64,000 nucleotides of DNA from Rubritalea profundi (lineage in GTDB: Bacteria; Verrucomicrobiota; Verrucomicrobiia; Verrucomicrobiales; Akkermansiaceae). This document shows positions 8,494 through 16,729 of this stretch, in pieces. The notes under the pieces are model-generated. The model had not been told where the DNA came from, searched no databases, and saw only the letters and a list, made by a program, of their open reading frames with translations. Every line of letters starts with the position of its first letter. Positions within the stretch are counted from its first letter, which is position 1. The position numbers were made by a program, and so were the translations under genes. The stretch covers positions 3,092,437 through 3,156,436 of the forward strand of contig NZ_MQWA01000001.1 in the NCBI RefSeq assembly GCF_002954445.1, in the 5' to 3' direction.

Positions 8494-8559
8494 TTCAAGA
8501 TTAAACAAAATAACTCGAGAACTAACATTATTTACTAACCCTTTGAGCTCTCTCACTAG

Positions 8560-9474
8560 TTATTCCAAGCGTGTGAGTAGAATGAGGCGAAACTCCATGA
8601 CGGATTTTCCCGGTTTGCTGAGAGCTTTCAGACTGAGTGCGCCGCTTCCTTTTTTTAGGTCTAACACGCCGAGCTTCATCATTTTGAAATTTTTGACATA
8701 AGATTCGATCCGACGTTCCAATCGATGTTCTCACACATGGCCAGCGCCGCGCGGGTGTGGACTGGTTTTTCTTTTTGAGGATCCCGGTGGAGCATTTTTA
8801 AATCCTTATCCTTGAACTTGTTCCACCACTGGTCCGGCACCTGCATCGGGGAATGTGGCGTATTTAAGGGAAGATAGACGAAGAACGGTTGGTCTTTGTG
8901 TTGCTCGATAAACTGCATTGCCTTGTTGGTGAAGTCATCGGCAACAAAGCCATCGCCCTGCACGAGCTTTCCGTTGTGCTCCAGTGATGGGCTAAAGTAG
9001 TTGCCCCAGTGGCCGGAACAAAACCCGTAATATTCATCAAACCCCCGACCGTTAGGATGGTAGGGGTACTGCATCCCGTTGTGCCATTTTCCAAATGCGG
9101 CGGTGGCATAGCCGGTGGCCTTAAATGTGTCGGCTATGGTCACCTCCTCCAAGTCCATTCTTTCGCCCCCGGCCGAGGTGGAGTAGACGTGGCTGCGGAC
9201 ATGGTATCGACCGTGAGGAATTCAGCGCGAGTGGGCGAGCAGACGGGACAGACGTAGAACCGGTCAAAGCGGGCACTTCCGCCGCCAGTTTGTCGATGTT
9301 AGGCGTGCTCAGGTTTGTATTTCCATTTAGGCTGAGGTCGCCTCACCCTTGGTCGTCTGAAAGAATCACCACCACATTAGGACGTGTGGTCGCCAGTAGC
9401 GGCTGGGAAAAAATCATGACTGATACGCTGGCGGTCAAGTAAAGACGTATCCGCTGGATGTTCTTTATGAGCAT
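8560..9474 (-). pseudogene. Decayed sulfatase with internal deletion
   Basis: The gene begins at an ATG (9474) with a signal-peptide-like start and PNVVVILSDDQG, the metal-binding opening of type I sulfatases. The next codon is TGA where Trp is expected, followed by GDLSLNGNTNLSTPNIDKLA. The frame then shifts twice to give [10 protein letters not shown], which carries the C-x-P-x-R site converted to formylglycine in active enzymes, and [20 protein letters not shown] with FGKWHNG. At about 8715, after [13 protein letters not shown], the sequence jumps to a C-terminal fragment ([20 protein letters not shown] ... [11 protein letters not shown], stop at 8560), so most of the C-terminal half is deleted. 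It is clearly non-functional. It supports past sulfated-glycan use at this locus. Confidence 0.8.
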
Positions 9475-9581
9475 ATAGATGGTTTAGGCGCATCCGCCGT
9501 TGAAATCAAGTAGTATGTCAAATCGAAAATGACGGGCCACACATGTTCGAAGGCTTCTGTGGGGGAGAGTTGCAAGAATTA

Positions 9582-9926
9582 TCACCTGACCCCTTTTTTC
9601 ATGAAATGCTTGCCCTCTACTCCAACAATGACATCTCCGACTTCCAGCACACCATCGGCAGCCGATCCGGCTTCGACATGGGTGATCAGGATCTGCCGAG
9701 CCTGGGTGGTCATGTAGTTCTTTGGGTTGTAGATCCATCCTTTGGCACCGGTTGGGCCGAGATGGAATTCGGCCTTGCGTTCGAAATCGATCTCGCGGGT
9801 CAGATCAGGCACGGTCTCGACCGATTGCCGTGGAGCCGACCAAGCTGGCAAGGCAAACAAAAGAATGGGAAGGGCAACAAAAACGGCGCGGTGGAGCTGG
9901 TGTGATTTCATGGGAATGGTCATCAT
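9582..9926 (-). pseudogene. Truncated secreted PDZ-domain protein
   Basis: A signal peptide (about 1-30) is followed by FHLGPTGAKGWIYN and a PDZ-like segment (ILITHVEAGSAADGVLEVGD, VIVGVEGK). This resembles the start of large secreted Planctomycetes/Verrucomicrobiota proteins that I recall under DUF6288, which are several hundred residues long. Here the frame ends at 114 residues, exactly where the DNA becomes AAAAAAGGGGTCAGGTGA, a sequence that commonly flanks REP-type transposase genes. I read this as a gene cut by an insertion and later deletion. Confidence 0.55.
9585..9600. repeat. REP-transposase-type flank (CCTGACCCCTTTTTT)
   Basis: CCTGACCCCTTTTTT matches the CCTGACCCCTTTTTC that follows the transposase fragment at 21184. 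It sits at the truncation point of the PDZ protein, suggesting a scar. No transposase coding remains here. Confidence 0.45.
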
Positions 9927-10010
9927 TTATCGAGGTCTATCGATACCTTTATCTGAACGGTTTTATTTCAGATGTTTCAATTTGTAGCTATAATCTCCGC
10001 TAACGGCACA

Positions 10011-10041
10011 AAAAAACCACTTCCCGGCATGGGAAGTGGTT
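10011..10041 (-). terminator. Terminator of the esterase gene at 10137
   Basis: A perfect 11-bp stem AACCACTTCCC (10015-10025) / GGGAAGTGGTT (10031-10041) with a 5-base loop is followed on the minus strand by a T run. It lies about 95 bases after the stop codon of the esterase gene. Confidence 0.85.
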
Positions 10042-10136
10042 GTGGAGTTGAAGCACATTGCTGATCAACATTGCTGGAATTTCACGCTGCTATTGTACGT
10101 TTTGGCCGCTAGGTCGATCAAGTGAGAGCGGGAAAG

Positions 10137-11318
10137 CTATTTGCTCAAGAGTTCGACCATTGCCTTACCCATGCCCTCACCGACGTTCATGTAGGTCTCA
10201 GGGTTTTTGCTGTAGTGACCACCGCTACCTCCCGAGGAGACAGGTTTCGAATAGAAAACCTCGGCATCTTTTTCCTGCTTGGCGAAGGTAAACATCTTTT
10301 GAGAAAGAGTGGCGCTCTTATCATGTTCACCCAATGTGGCACATACAAACTTGGCATTTGGTGCGTTAAAATCTTTTTTCAGATCATTGAACAGAAAAGC
10401 CAGGTTCTTGTCGTAATTCTCGACGTTCCCCTTGCCAGGCTCAGCATTTCCCTGCCACCAGAAAAACCCTGCAACTTGGTAATCCTTAGCGTCTGGATAA
10501 TAGGTAGATAATTTTTTAAGAGCATCTTGAGCAACACCTACGTCTAGGTCATACTGGAGGCCTGCATACCAGCCCTGTTTATCTGCTTTTACTTTCCGAT
10601 TCGAACTTTCCGAGTCGCCTTGATAGGATAGACCGTCTCTTCCAGTGCCTACCGCACTTGGTGGCAGCAAGTCCCAGCCCAGAGCACGATTGCCCACGCA
10701 TGATTTCAATATCATCACAGGCGCGTCAATAACCTCACCCAGATAATTCCCAATGCCGATTTCCGGACCAATCCTTTCTCTTCCACTACCATTCTCAGCG
10801 GTCATCCACTCATTGATACTCTGCGTGCCATTATTGAAGAAAACATTGCGAACGTCCTTCCGCACGTTCCAGGCACCTCCATCATCCACAAGGTACGGGT
10901 ATTTATCTGCAGCGATTCCCTTAAGTACGCCAGCATCGCCAAAGCCAAGCATATTGGATTGACCCATCATAATGAATACCTGCACCGGCTTGCTCATGTC
11001 GGCTTCTTTACCATCGGGAGCGGGAAGCACATCAGGCACTGCCTTGACAGCTGTTTTTGAGCCGCCGCTTTTTTTCACAACCAACTTCACACCTTCAGCC
11101 TTGAGAAATTCGAGATCCTCTTCAGATAAAATGGATTGCTTGAAACTGAGCGTTTTTCCGTCGCTCCTTTTCATCACAACTTTTCCGCTCTCAGGATCGT
11201 AAGATGTGAGCTCGGCTTCAAAGGCTTTAGAGCCGTCAGAGCTGGTCCATGTGCGGCCATTAGCGGCGGGAAGACATAAACCGACACCGAGGATGAGGGA
11301 GAGTAGATAGGGTTTCAT
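10137..11318 (-). CDS. Secreted SHD1-SASA esterase
   Basis: This 393-residue exported protein has a signal peptide (about 1-21). Residues ~22-78 form an SHD1 (SLA1 homology 1) domain (RTWTSSDGSKAFEAEL, then DGKTLSFKQSILSEEDLEFL), a module common in Planctomycetes/Verrucomicrobiota secreted proteins. A SASA-type SGNH esterase domain starts near 110, with nucleophile Ser121 in MMGQSNML, FFWWQGNAE in the middle block and the likely catalytic His in GGSGGHYSKN near the end. It is a paralogue of 5472-6470, which lacks SHD1. It has its own terminator and is transcribed away from the XylR-type regulator gene at 11530, which may control it. Likely reaction: removal of O-acetyl or similar acyl groups from glycans. 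Confidence 0.85.
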   Translation of the reverse strand: MKPYLLSLILGVGLCLPAANGRTWTSSDGSKAFEAELTSYDPESGKVVMKRSDGKTLSFKQSILSEEDLEFLKAEGVKLVVKKSGGSKTAVKAVPDVLPAPDGKEADMSKPVQVFIMMGQSNMLGFGDAGVLKGIAADKYPYLVDDGGAWNVRKDVRNVFFNNGTQSINEWMTAENGSGRERIGPEIGIGNYLGEVIDAPVMILKSCVGNRALGWDLLPPSAVGTGRDGLSYQGDSESSNRKVKADKQGWYAGLQYDLDVGVAQDALKKLSTYYPDAKDYQVAGFFWWQGNAEPGKGNVENYDKNLAFLFNDLKKDFNAPNAKFVCATLGEHDKSATLSQKMFTFAKQEKDAEVFYSKPVSSGGSGGHYSKNPETYMNVGEGMGKAMVELLSK

Positions 11319-11414
11319 TATTTGTTTTTGGTTGGTTGATTAATTTGCGAACAATAAGGTTATATAGCACACAGTGGCGTCGTAGGAAGCATCCCACATC
11401 GCGCTAGGTCGATG

Positions 11415-11461
11415 AACTCTATGGAATTACGTAGAAGTTTCAATGAATTACGCATAGAGTT
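11415..11461. promoter_or_regulatory. Candidate operator between esterase and XylR-type regulator
   Basis: The intergenic region has a direct repeat GAATTACGTA (11424-11433) and GAATTACGCA (11445-11454) with 21-bp spacing, nested in an inverted repeat AACTCTAT (11415-11422) / ATAGAGTT (11454-11461). Directly repeated half-sites two helical turns apart suit AraC-family binding. The site lies about 70 bases before the regulator start and about 100 bases before the esterase start. Assignment is inference. Confidence 0.4.
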
Positions 11462-11529
11462 GACTTTTATTTGCGGATAATGTTCGTTGATTTGCGACAG
11501 CTTTAGAATAAGTCGAAGATACAGAACCA

Positions 11530-12714
11530 ATGAACAAGAATCCAGCGCGACATGTCGCCATCTCTCTAGAAATGGAGTGGGCCTACAAGCAACACCTCGA
11601 AGTATTCGCGGGATGCCAGAAGTACGCCGATGAGATGGGCTGGAATTGCCAAATCCATCCAGCGGTGGATCGAACACCGATCTCAGAAAGTGGAACCAGC
11701 TTCGACGGGATCATCGCCCGCGCCACCCCAGCCATCGCCGAGTATGCCGAGAAAACCAAAACTCCACTGATGAACGTCTGGCTCAACTCGCAGGTGAAGA
11801 ATTTGCCGGGAGTTTTCCCCGACTATAACCGATCCGGTGAAATGGGAGCGGAGCATCTCTTGAGCCGAGGGTTCTCCAATTTTGGCTATATGGGTTGCCA
11901 AACTGACATCAACGCTCGGCAGCAATACGATGGATTCAGAGCAACGCTGGCAGAGCATGGATACCGCTGCAGTGCGCAGCTGTATTCAAGATCGAGGCTG
12001 ACTGGCACGGCGCCGGGATGGGAAGAGTTTGTTTCCAGCATCAAGGATTGGATGAAAAACTGGCAACTGCCCATTGGAATCTTGGTGAGTAGCGACCTCC
12101 ACGCACGCTATTTAGTGGATATCTGTCGCTCCAACAATCTCAAGGTGTCTGAGGATGTTGCCGTGATTGGTACGGGCAACGAGACTAGCATCTGCGAGTC
12201 GCCTCCCTCTACGCTGACGAGCATCGATATGGGATTTGCCCAAGTCGGCTACCAGGCCGCCGCTAGACTTGAGCGACTGATGAACGGCGAAAGTTTAGCT
12301 GAAAGCACGATATTGATTTCGCCCTCAGACATCGTTCCGCGGCAATCCACTGATCTCTACGCCTGCAATGACCCCATTGTTTCCCAGGCCCTGCACTTCA
12401 TCGCAGAGAACTGTCAGCGCAACATTAATGTGTCTGATGTGGTGCGCGGCGTCACCACCAACCGGCGGGGGCTTGAGAGAAGATTCAAGCAGGCACTCGG
12501 GAAAAGTATATCCGGTGAAATCGCACGTCTCCGGCTCGAACGAGCCAAGCACCATCTGGCGCAGACCAATTCCACCATCAAAGAAGTGGCAGCGGCGGCA
12601 GGTTTCCGCGATGCCGACCATTTTTACAAGGTCTTCAACCGCATCGAAGGAATTCCCCCGAGCCAATATCGTGAGACCCATCAGCAACTTTTCACAAAAG
12701 ACAGCCAACGCTAG
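11530..12714 (+). CDS. XylR-type regulator (LacI-like sensor + AraC DNA-binding domain)
   Basis: This 394-residue regulator has a periplasmic-binding-protein-like (LacI/XylR) ligand domain at about residues 8-275 (FDGIIARATPAIAEYA, VFPDYNRSGEMGAEHLLSRG, IGILVSSDLHARYLVDICR, VAVIGTGNE). A C-terminal AraC domain with two HTH motifs covers about 290-388 (NINVSDVVRGVTTNRRGLER and STIKEVAAAAGFRDADHFYK). The architecture matches E. coli XylR and many Verrucomicrobiota sugar-sensing regulators, which bind a sugar and activate catabolic genes. It is divergent from the SHD1-SASA esterase, so that gene is the likeliest target. The sugar ligand cannot be read from sequence. A stand-alone gene followed by 500 bases of non-coding DNA. 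Confidence 0.9.
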   Translation: MNKNPARHVAISLEMEWAYKQHLEVFAGCQKYADEMGWNCQIHPAVDRTPISESGTSFDGIIARATPAIAEYAEKTKTPLMNVWLNSQVKNLPGVFPDYNRSGEMGAEHLLSRGFSNFGYMGCQTDINARQQYDGFRATLAEHGYRCSAQLYSRSRLTGTAPGWEEFVSSIKDWMKNWQLPIGILVSSDLHARYLVDICRSNNLKVSEDVAVIGTGNETSICESPPSTLTSIDMGFAQVGYQAAARLERLMNGESLAESTILISPSDIVPRQSTDLYACNDPIVSQALHFIAENCQRNINVSDVVRGVTTNRRGLERRFKQALGKSISGEIARLRLERAKHHLAQTNSTIKEVAAAAGFRDADHFYKVFNRIEGIPPSQYRETHQQLFTKDSQR

Positions 12715-13213
12715 CCAGCCGGCCATTGAGGAAAGCGGAGCGCTTTCGGCGTCACTATGTAGTAGCCAGTAGCCAGCATGAAAACACCTCGAGTGCTGAT
12801 TCACAAATACGCAGTCATTATTCAAATGCTAGCTACTCGCTACAGCCTACTAGCTACTCGACAAGTACCGTGGCTACGACCTCAATGGTAGGCAGGTTCT
12901 TGAACTGAAAATTGTCGTGTAGCGTGATTTTCTGAATACTCGTCATGATCACAATTGGCTGAAGGCCATTTTCATACCAGCCTGGGGTGAGTGACGCAGG
13001 AACGTAACCCTAGGATAGGGAAGGGGAATGTTTTTCTGGCTGAAGGTCAGACTCATGCTGGCATAAAGGTTGCAGGCGTATGAAGTTGGCCTTCAGCCAA
13101 CTGACGTTTGTTTGCGATAAACCTAGGGATTTCGCTCCACTTCTTCCCTAGGCTGGTATGATTATCTCCGTTGGAGATCACGGTAAATCGGCTTAACTAA
13201 GTGGCATTGAGGT
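12715..13213. repeat. Intergenic repeats (solo MITE end; palindromic block)
   Basis: No gene is seen. CTAGCTACTCG-type words repeat at about 12828-12861. A lone MITE-type end TTGTCGTGTAGCGTG sits at 12912-12926. From about 12955 to 13170 there is a palindromic block: TTGGCTGAAGGCC is mirrored by GGCCTTCAGCCAA, and CATACCAGCCTGGG by a CCTAGGCTGGTATG near 13150. It looks like a foldable dispersed intergenic element. Confidence 0.5.
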
Positions 13214-15637
13214 CTAACGGTCACTTTCCACAGTGAGCTTAATCTCAGCCATTGGCTTTCCCCATCTGCGGGTAGTCCAGAAGGCTTTCACCACGATCTC
13301 ACCTTCTTCACCAGTGGGCTGGATGATGGCGAGAGCTTTGCCGTTGAAGGCTTTTACGGAGACGGCTTGGAAGCTTTCGTGGCTGATTGGGTCACCGTTG
13401 CCAGTAGCTAACACGCGACCGGGTCCAGTAACTTCGAACGAAACCCAACGGTCCGCTTTAGGGCAGAAATTACCTTTTTCATCCACCATGTTTACAGTGA
13501 TGAATGAGAGATCACGCTGCTGGAGGTTGAGTTTTGTTTGGTCGGCCTCGGCTGTGAATTTGGCGACGGGGCCAGCAGTGCGTCTGAATGTGGTGGCCAC
13601 CACTTTACCATTTTTAGAGGCAACGGCTTTCAACTCACCCGGAGCATAAGGAACCATCCACTCGAGGTGCATATCCATTTCCTTGGTGAATTTTTTGACG
13701 CCGAGTGATTTTCCGTTGAGGAAGAGCTCCACGCTGTCACCGCTAGTGTAACACCAAACCGGAACGACGGTGCCTTCTTTGGCGGGGATGTTCCAGTGTG
13801 GGAGGAGGTGAACCATAGGCTTCTCAGTCCACTGGCTCTGGTAGAAGTAGTAGGTGTCTTTGGGGAAGTTACAGATGTCAATGATACCGAAGTTACCAAT
13901 CACACGCGGCCATCCGCCAGACTCACCGATGTAGTCGAAGCCAGTCCAGCGAAATTCGCCGGTAAAATAGGGCAGGTTCTTGGTCAGGCGCCAGGAATCA
14001 CGTGCTGTGATTCGCACGCCGGCATTGTCGTAGGAGGACTCATACCAAGGACTAGTGTCAGCGAAGACTTCCTTTTTCGTCATGTGCGCTGGCTGGTGTT
14101 GTCGCTCGCGGAATTTGCCGAAGGTGCGGTATTCTCCCCGTGTTTGTAGGGTGTGGGGGACTTCTGAGGCGTACATTAGACGGTTCGGGTACTTGGCGTG
14201 ATCCGCCTCATACTCGAAGCATGAACCTCCGCCACCATTGTATCCTACGATGTCCATCAGCTCAGTGAAGCCACTCTTGTTAGCTCCCTGAATGAAGTTA
14301 CAGCCGACCGTCATCAGACGAGTCGGGTCGTGTTTGTGACTGAGGTCACGGAGCATTTTCACTGTTTCTAGCTCACCGTATTTCTGAGCTTCAGGAACCT
14401 CGTTTCCGACACTCCACATGATCACGCAGGGGTGGTTGCGGTCGCGGCGGTAGTGGTCAATGAGGTCCTTTTTCGCCCACTCATCAAAGTGCAGGTTGTA
14501 GCCATATTTTGATTTTCCTTTGTTATCCTTACTGGAGACAAGGGTCTTGGTGCTTTTCTCAAAGAACCAACCTCTGCGCCACTCGTCGAAGGTTTCGTTG
14601 ACGACAAGAAATCCCAAACGGTTGCATAGATCCAGCAGTTCCGGCGCTGGTGGGTTGTGGGCAGTGCGGATAGCATTACAGCCCATTTCCTTGAGCATTA
14701 TGAGTCGGCGCTCGAGAGCGCGTTCCCACATGGCGGCACCTAGTGGTCCTAGGTCATGGTGATTACACACGCCTTTCATGATCACGCTCTCGCCGTTGAG
14801 CAGCATTCCACGCTTGGAGTCAAATACCACAGTGCGCACACCGAGCGGGCTGTCATAGCTGTCGGTGAGCACTTTGCCGTCACGCAGTTCGGTGCGTACG
14901 GTGTAGAGATTAGGGCTCTTAGGTGACCAGAGCGCTGGCTTGGAGATTTGCAATGACTGGTCAATCACCAGTTCTTTACCCGCTGCTAGTTCAAGTTCTT
15001 TAGTGGCTGTGGCGACTTGTTTGCCGCTGGCGTCTAGAATTTTTTGAGTCAAGCTTACTGCTTTCGTCTTAGCGTGGGCGTTTTTGACGGTTGTCTTAAC
15101 GAGCACTTCAGCATTTGCGTCACTGATTTTCGGCGTGCTGATCTGGGTGCCCCAGTGCGCTACGTGCAGTTTATCGGTAAATGTCATCCAGACGTGGCGG
15201 TAGATTCCGCAGCCAGAGTACCAGCGTGATGAGGGTTGTAGCTCATTGTCCACGCACACCGCTAGTACATTTTCTCCATCTAACTTGAGATGCGGGGTGA
15301 GGTCGTACTCAACTCCAATATAACCATACGGTCTCTTACCGAGGCGATGCCCGTTGATCCAGACCTCTCCATTCATATAGATACCATCGAACTCGATAAA
15401 TACTTTTTTGCCAGCCGTGTTAGCAGGCAATTTGAATGACTTGCGGTACCAACCGGTGCCATTGGGTAAATAACCACCACGTGCTTTACTGACATTTTTC
15501 TCTTCAAACGGCCCTTCGATGCTCCAGTCGTGTGGCAAGTCGAGCTGGCGCCAGCCCGAGTGATCGAACTTCACAGCGTCCGCACCCGACGGATCGCCCT
15601 TAACGAACGACCAGTTGGCGTCAAAATTCTCCCGCAC
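13214..15637 (-). CDS. Glycoside hydrolase family 2 (beta-galactosidase-like), signal peptide out of frame
   Basis: This 807-residue GH2 enzyme hydrolyses terminal beta-linked sugars; beta-galactosidase is most likely. The N-terminal sugar-binding domain is at ~5-160 (LDLPHDWSIEGPF, GTGWYRKSF, GEVWINGHRLG), an Ig-like domain at ~165-270, and the TIM barrel from ~275 (KGVCNHHDLGPLG, IRTAHNPP). Acid/base Glu413 is in MWSVGNEVP and the likely nucleophile Glu492 in LMYASEVPHT. The start here is a GTG at 15637 with no signal. Upstream, an ATG at 15738 opens MKNPLLPWLTILAPFFVAFS, a clear signal peptide, in a different frame; one base change around 15650-15665 would join it to ESPRVRENFDANW. So the intact gene is probably 13214-15738 with one frame break. 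Mature-domain integrity suggests recent loss or a sequencing error. Confidence 0.88.
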   Translation of the reverse strand: MRENFDANWSFVKGDPSGADAVKFDHSGWRQLDLPHDWSIEGPFEEKNVSKARGGYLPNGTGWYRKSFKLPANTAGKKVFIEFDGIYMNGEVWINGHRLGKRPYGYIGVEYDLTPHLKLDGENVLAVCVDNELQPSSRWYSGCGIYRHVWMTFTDKLHVAHWGTQISTPKISDANAEVLVKTTVKNAHAKTKAVSLTQKILDASGKQVATATKELELAAGKELVIDQSLQISKPALWSPKSPNLYTVRTELRDGKVLTDSYDSPLGVRTVVFDSKRGMLLNGESVIMKGVCNHHDLGPLGAAMWERALERRLIMLKEMGCNAIRTAHNPPAPELLDLCNRLGFLVVNETFDEWRRGWFFEKSTKTLVSSKDNKGKSKYGYNLHFDEWAKKDLIDHYRRDRNHPCVIMWSVGNEVPEAQKYGELETVKMLRDLSHKHDPTRLMTVGCNFIQGANKSGFTELMDIVGYNGGGGSCFEYEADHAKYPNRLMYASEVPHTLQTRGEYRTFGKFRERQHQPAHMTKKEVFADTSPWYESSYDNAGVRITARDSWRLTKNLPYFTGEFRWTGFDYIGESGGWPRVIGNFGIIDICNFPKDTYYFYQSQWTEKPMVHLLPHWNIPAKEGTVVPVWCYTSGDSVELFLNGKSLGVKKFTKEMDMHLEWMVPYAPGELKAVASKNGKVVATTFRRTAGPVAKFTAEADQTKLNLQQRDLSFITVNMVDEKGNFCPKADRWVSFEVTGPGRVLATGNGDPISHESFQAVSVKAFNGKALAIIQPTGEEGEIVVKAFWTTRRWGKPMAEIKLTVESDR

Positions 15638-15872
15638 ACGAGGGGATTCAGCATGCTGGAGGCGGCGTTAGAAATACCTGAAAAGGCAACAAAAAATGGG
15701 GCCAGGATCGTAAGCCATGGCAGCAATGGATTCTTCATAAGATTGTGGAAAGTTGAGGCTGTCTTTTAAAGGAAATCATCTCGGGGTCAAGCCATGATCC
15801 CAAGCTAATTGGAGAGTCGATCTCCACCCACTAACTGCTAGAAATTTACTTTCTGAGTTTCACCTAATCGCT

Positions 15873-16093
15873 AGCCCAACGGGCTAATGCAACTCAGCCC
15901 CAGGTTTCCTACGCAGAAGGCTACCTAGGGATACAGATTGATTCTTGAATCCTACGCTGAAGGCGTTGTGGAGGGGTGATGGATCCTCTTGGTTCAAGCT
16001 CCGCAACTCCTTCAGAGTTGTCCAGAAAACATTATCTAATCCCAGCGTAGCGACTGCGTCACAACACTGGCTGAGTTGCGTAAGCCCGTTGCT
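15873..16093. repeat. Inverted-repeat-bounded intergenic element
   Basis: AGCCCAACGGGCTAATGCAA with CTCAGCC (15873-15899) is mirrored by GGCTGAGTTGCGTAAGCCCG plus TTGCT (16069-16093), enclosing about 170 bases with smaller hairpins. The right arm runs directly into the modular repeat array. A related arm (TGAGCCACATAAGCCCCTTGGG) precedes the second array at about 21935. The bases between the GH2 upstream region and 15873 show no other feature. Confidence 0.55.
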
Positions 16094-16420
16094 AATGGGA
16101 AACAGAATATCCAATGTCCAACAAGGAATATCCAACCGAATGAGGGGCACACCGTAGAATTGTGAATTGTGAATGATGAATGATCAACCCAGGCACCTTC
16201 CGTGATTTCAGTGTATTCTGTGGTTCCCTAATGCACTAGCAACCCAAGCGAAAATGCTGAAAAATTCTGTAAATTCTGTCGAGCGCCGCAGGCATCAACC
16301 CAAGAAAATTCGTGTAATTCGTGAGATTCGCGGTCAAAATTGAACCATCAACCCAAGCTCCTTGGAAATTGGATATTGCTTGTTGGCTGTTGGATATTGC
16401 TCTTTTATCTGCCCCCGTTC
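16094..16420. repeat. Modular repeat array 1, phased by CAACCCA
   Basis: CAACCCA occurs at 16185, 16240, 16296 and 16349, that is, every 53-56 bases. Between these heptamers lie recurring words such as TTCCGTGATTTCAGTGTATT, TTCTGTAAATTCTGTCGAGC and TTGGAAATTGGATATTGCTT. A short 7-bp minisatellite (GAATTGT/GAATGAT, four units, about 16156-16183) precedes the first. The whole block is repeated, expanded, at 21955-22570. It is not a CRISPR array: the phased repeat is only 7-11 bases and the intervening sequences recur. Confidence 0.7.
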
Positions 16421-16450
16421 AAAACAATATTGTGTGTCTAATCATGCAAC
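16421..16450. repeat. Junction repeat, copy A
   Basis: AAAACAATATTGTGTGTCTA followed by ATCATGCAAC. The 28-base core recurs at 21864-21893 and 22937-22964. It contains the palindrome ACAATATTGT. Here it sits between the repeat array and a cut-off GntR-type regulator fragment. Confidence 0.7.
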
Positions 16451-16600
16451 TACGACCACGACCATCTTCTTGTTGATACCCAACTCCTCAGCCAGATAGT
16501 TCTTGCCCGGCATCATCCCGCTCCAACGCCCCCGGATGATCTACACACGTAAGTGCTCTGCCACTTGCTCGGCAATACTTAGAAAGTGCTGTTCAGCACA
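16448..16600 (-). pseudogene. GntR-type regulator N-terminal fragment
   Basis: The minus strand encodes LSIAEQVAEHLR, an in-frame TAG, IIRGRWSGMMPGKNYLAEEL and GINKKMV, which is the winged helix of GntR-type regulators (EQVAEHLR...IRGRW...LAEELGI). The coding similarity ends at the junction repeat at 16450. The stop codon and truncation mark it as non-functional. A related wHTH is found at 21472-21857. Confidence 0.65.
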
Positions 16601-16729
16601 TTGAAAAATACCTACATTTTATAGGGTGGGTTGAAAAAAAATACAGATTAAATATTTTGACATGCTGACAGGATAAAGGCAAATAGGTGTAGTTACATTG
16701 TGATTTTAAATTGAATCGGTTGTTTTCCT

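Noticed and set aside
7700-8500. Open frames inside the MITE-like repeats
   Set aside because: They follow the repeat boundaries, have no start signals or recognisable protein pattern, and differ between copies by frameshifts.
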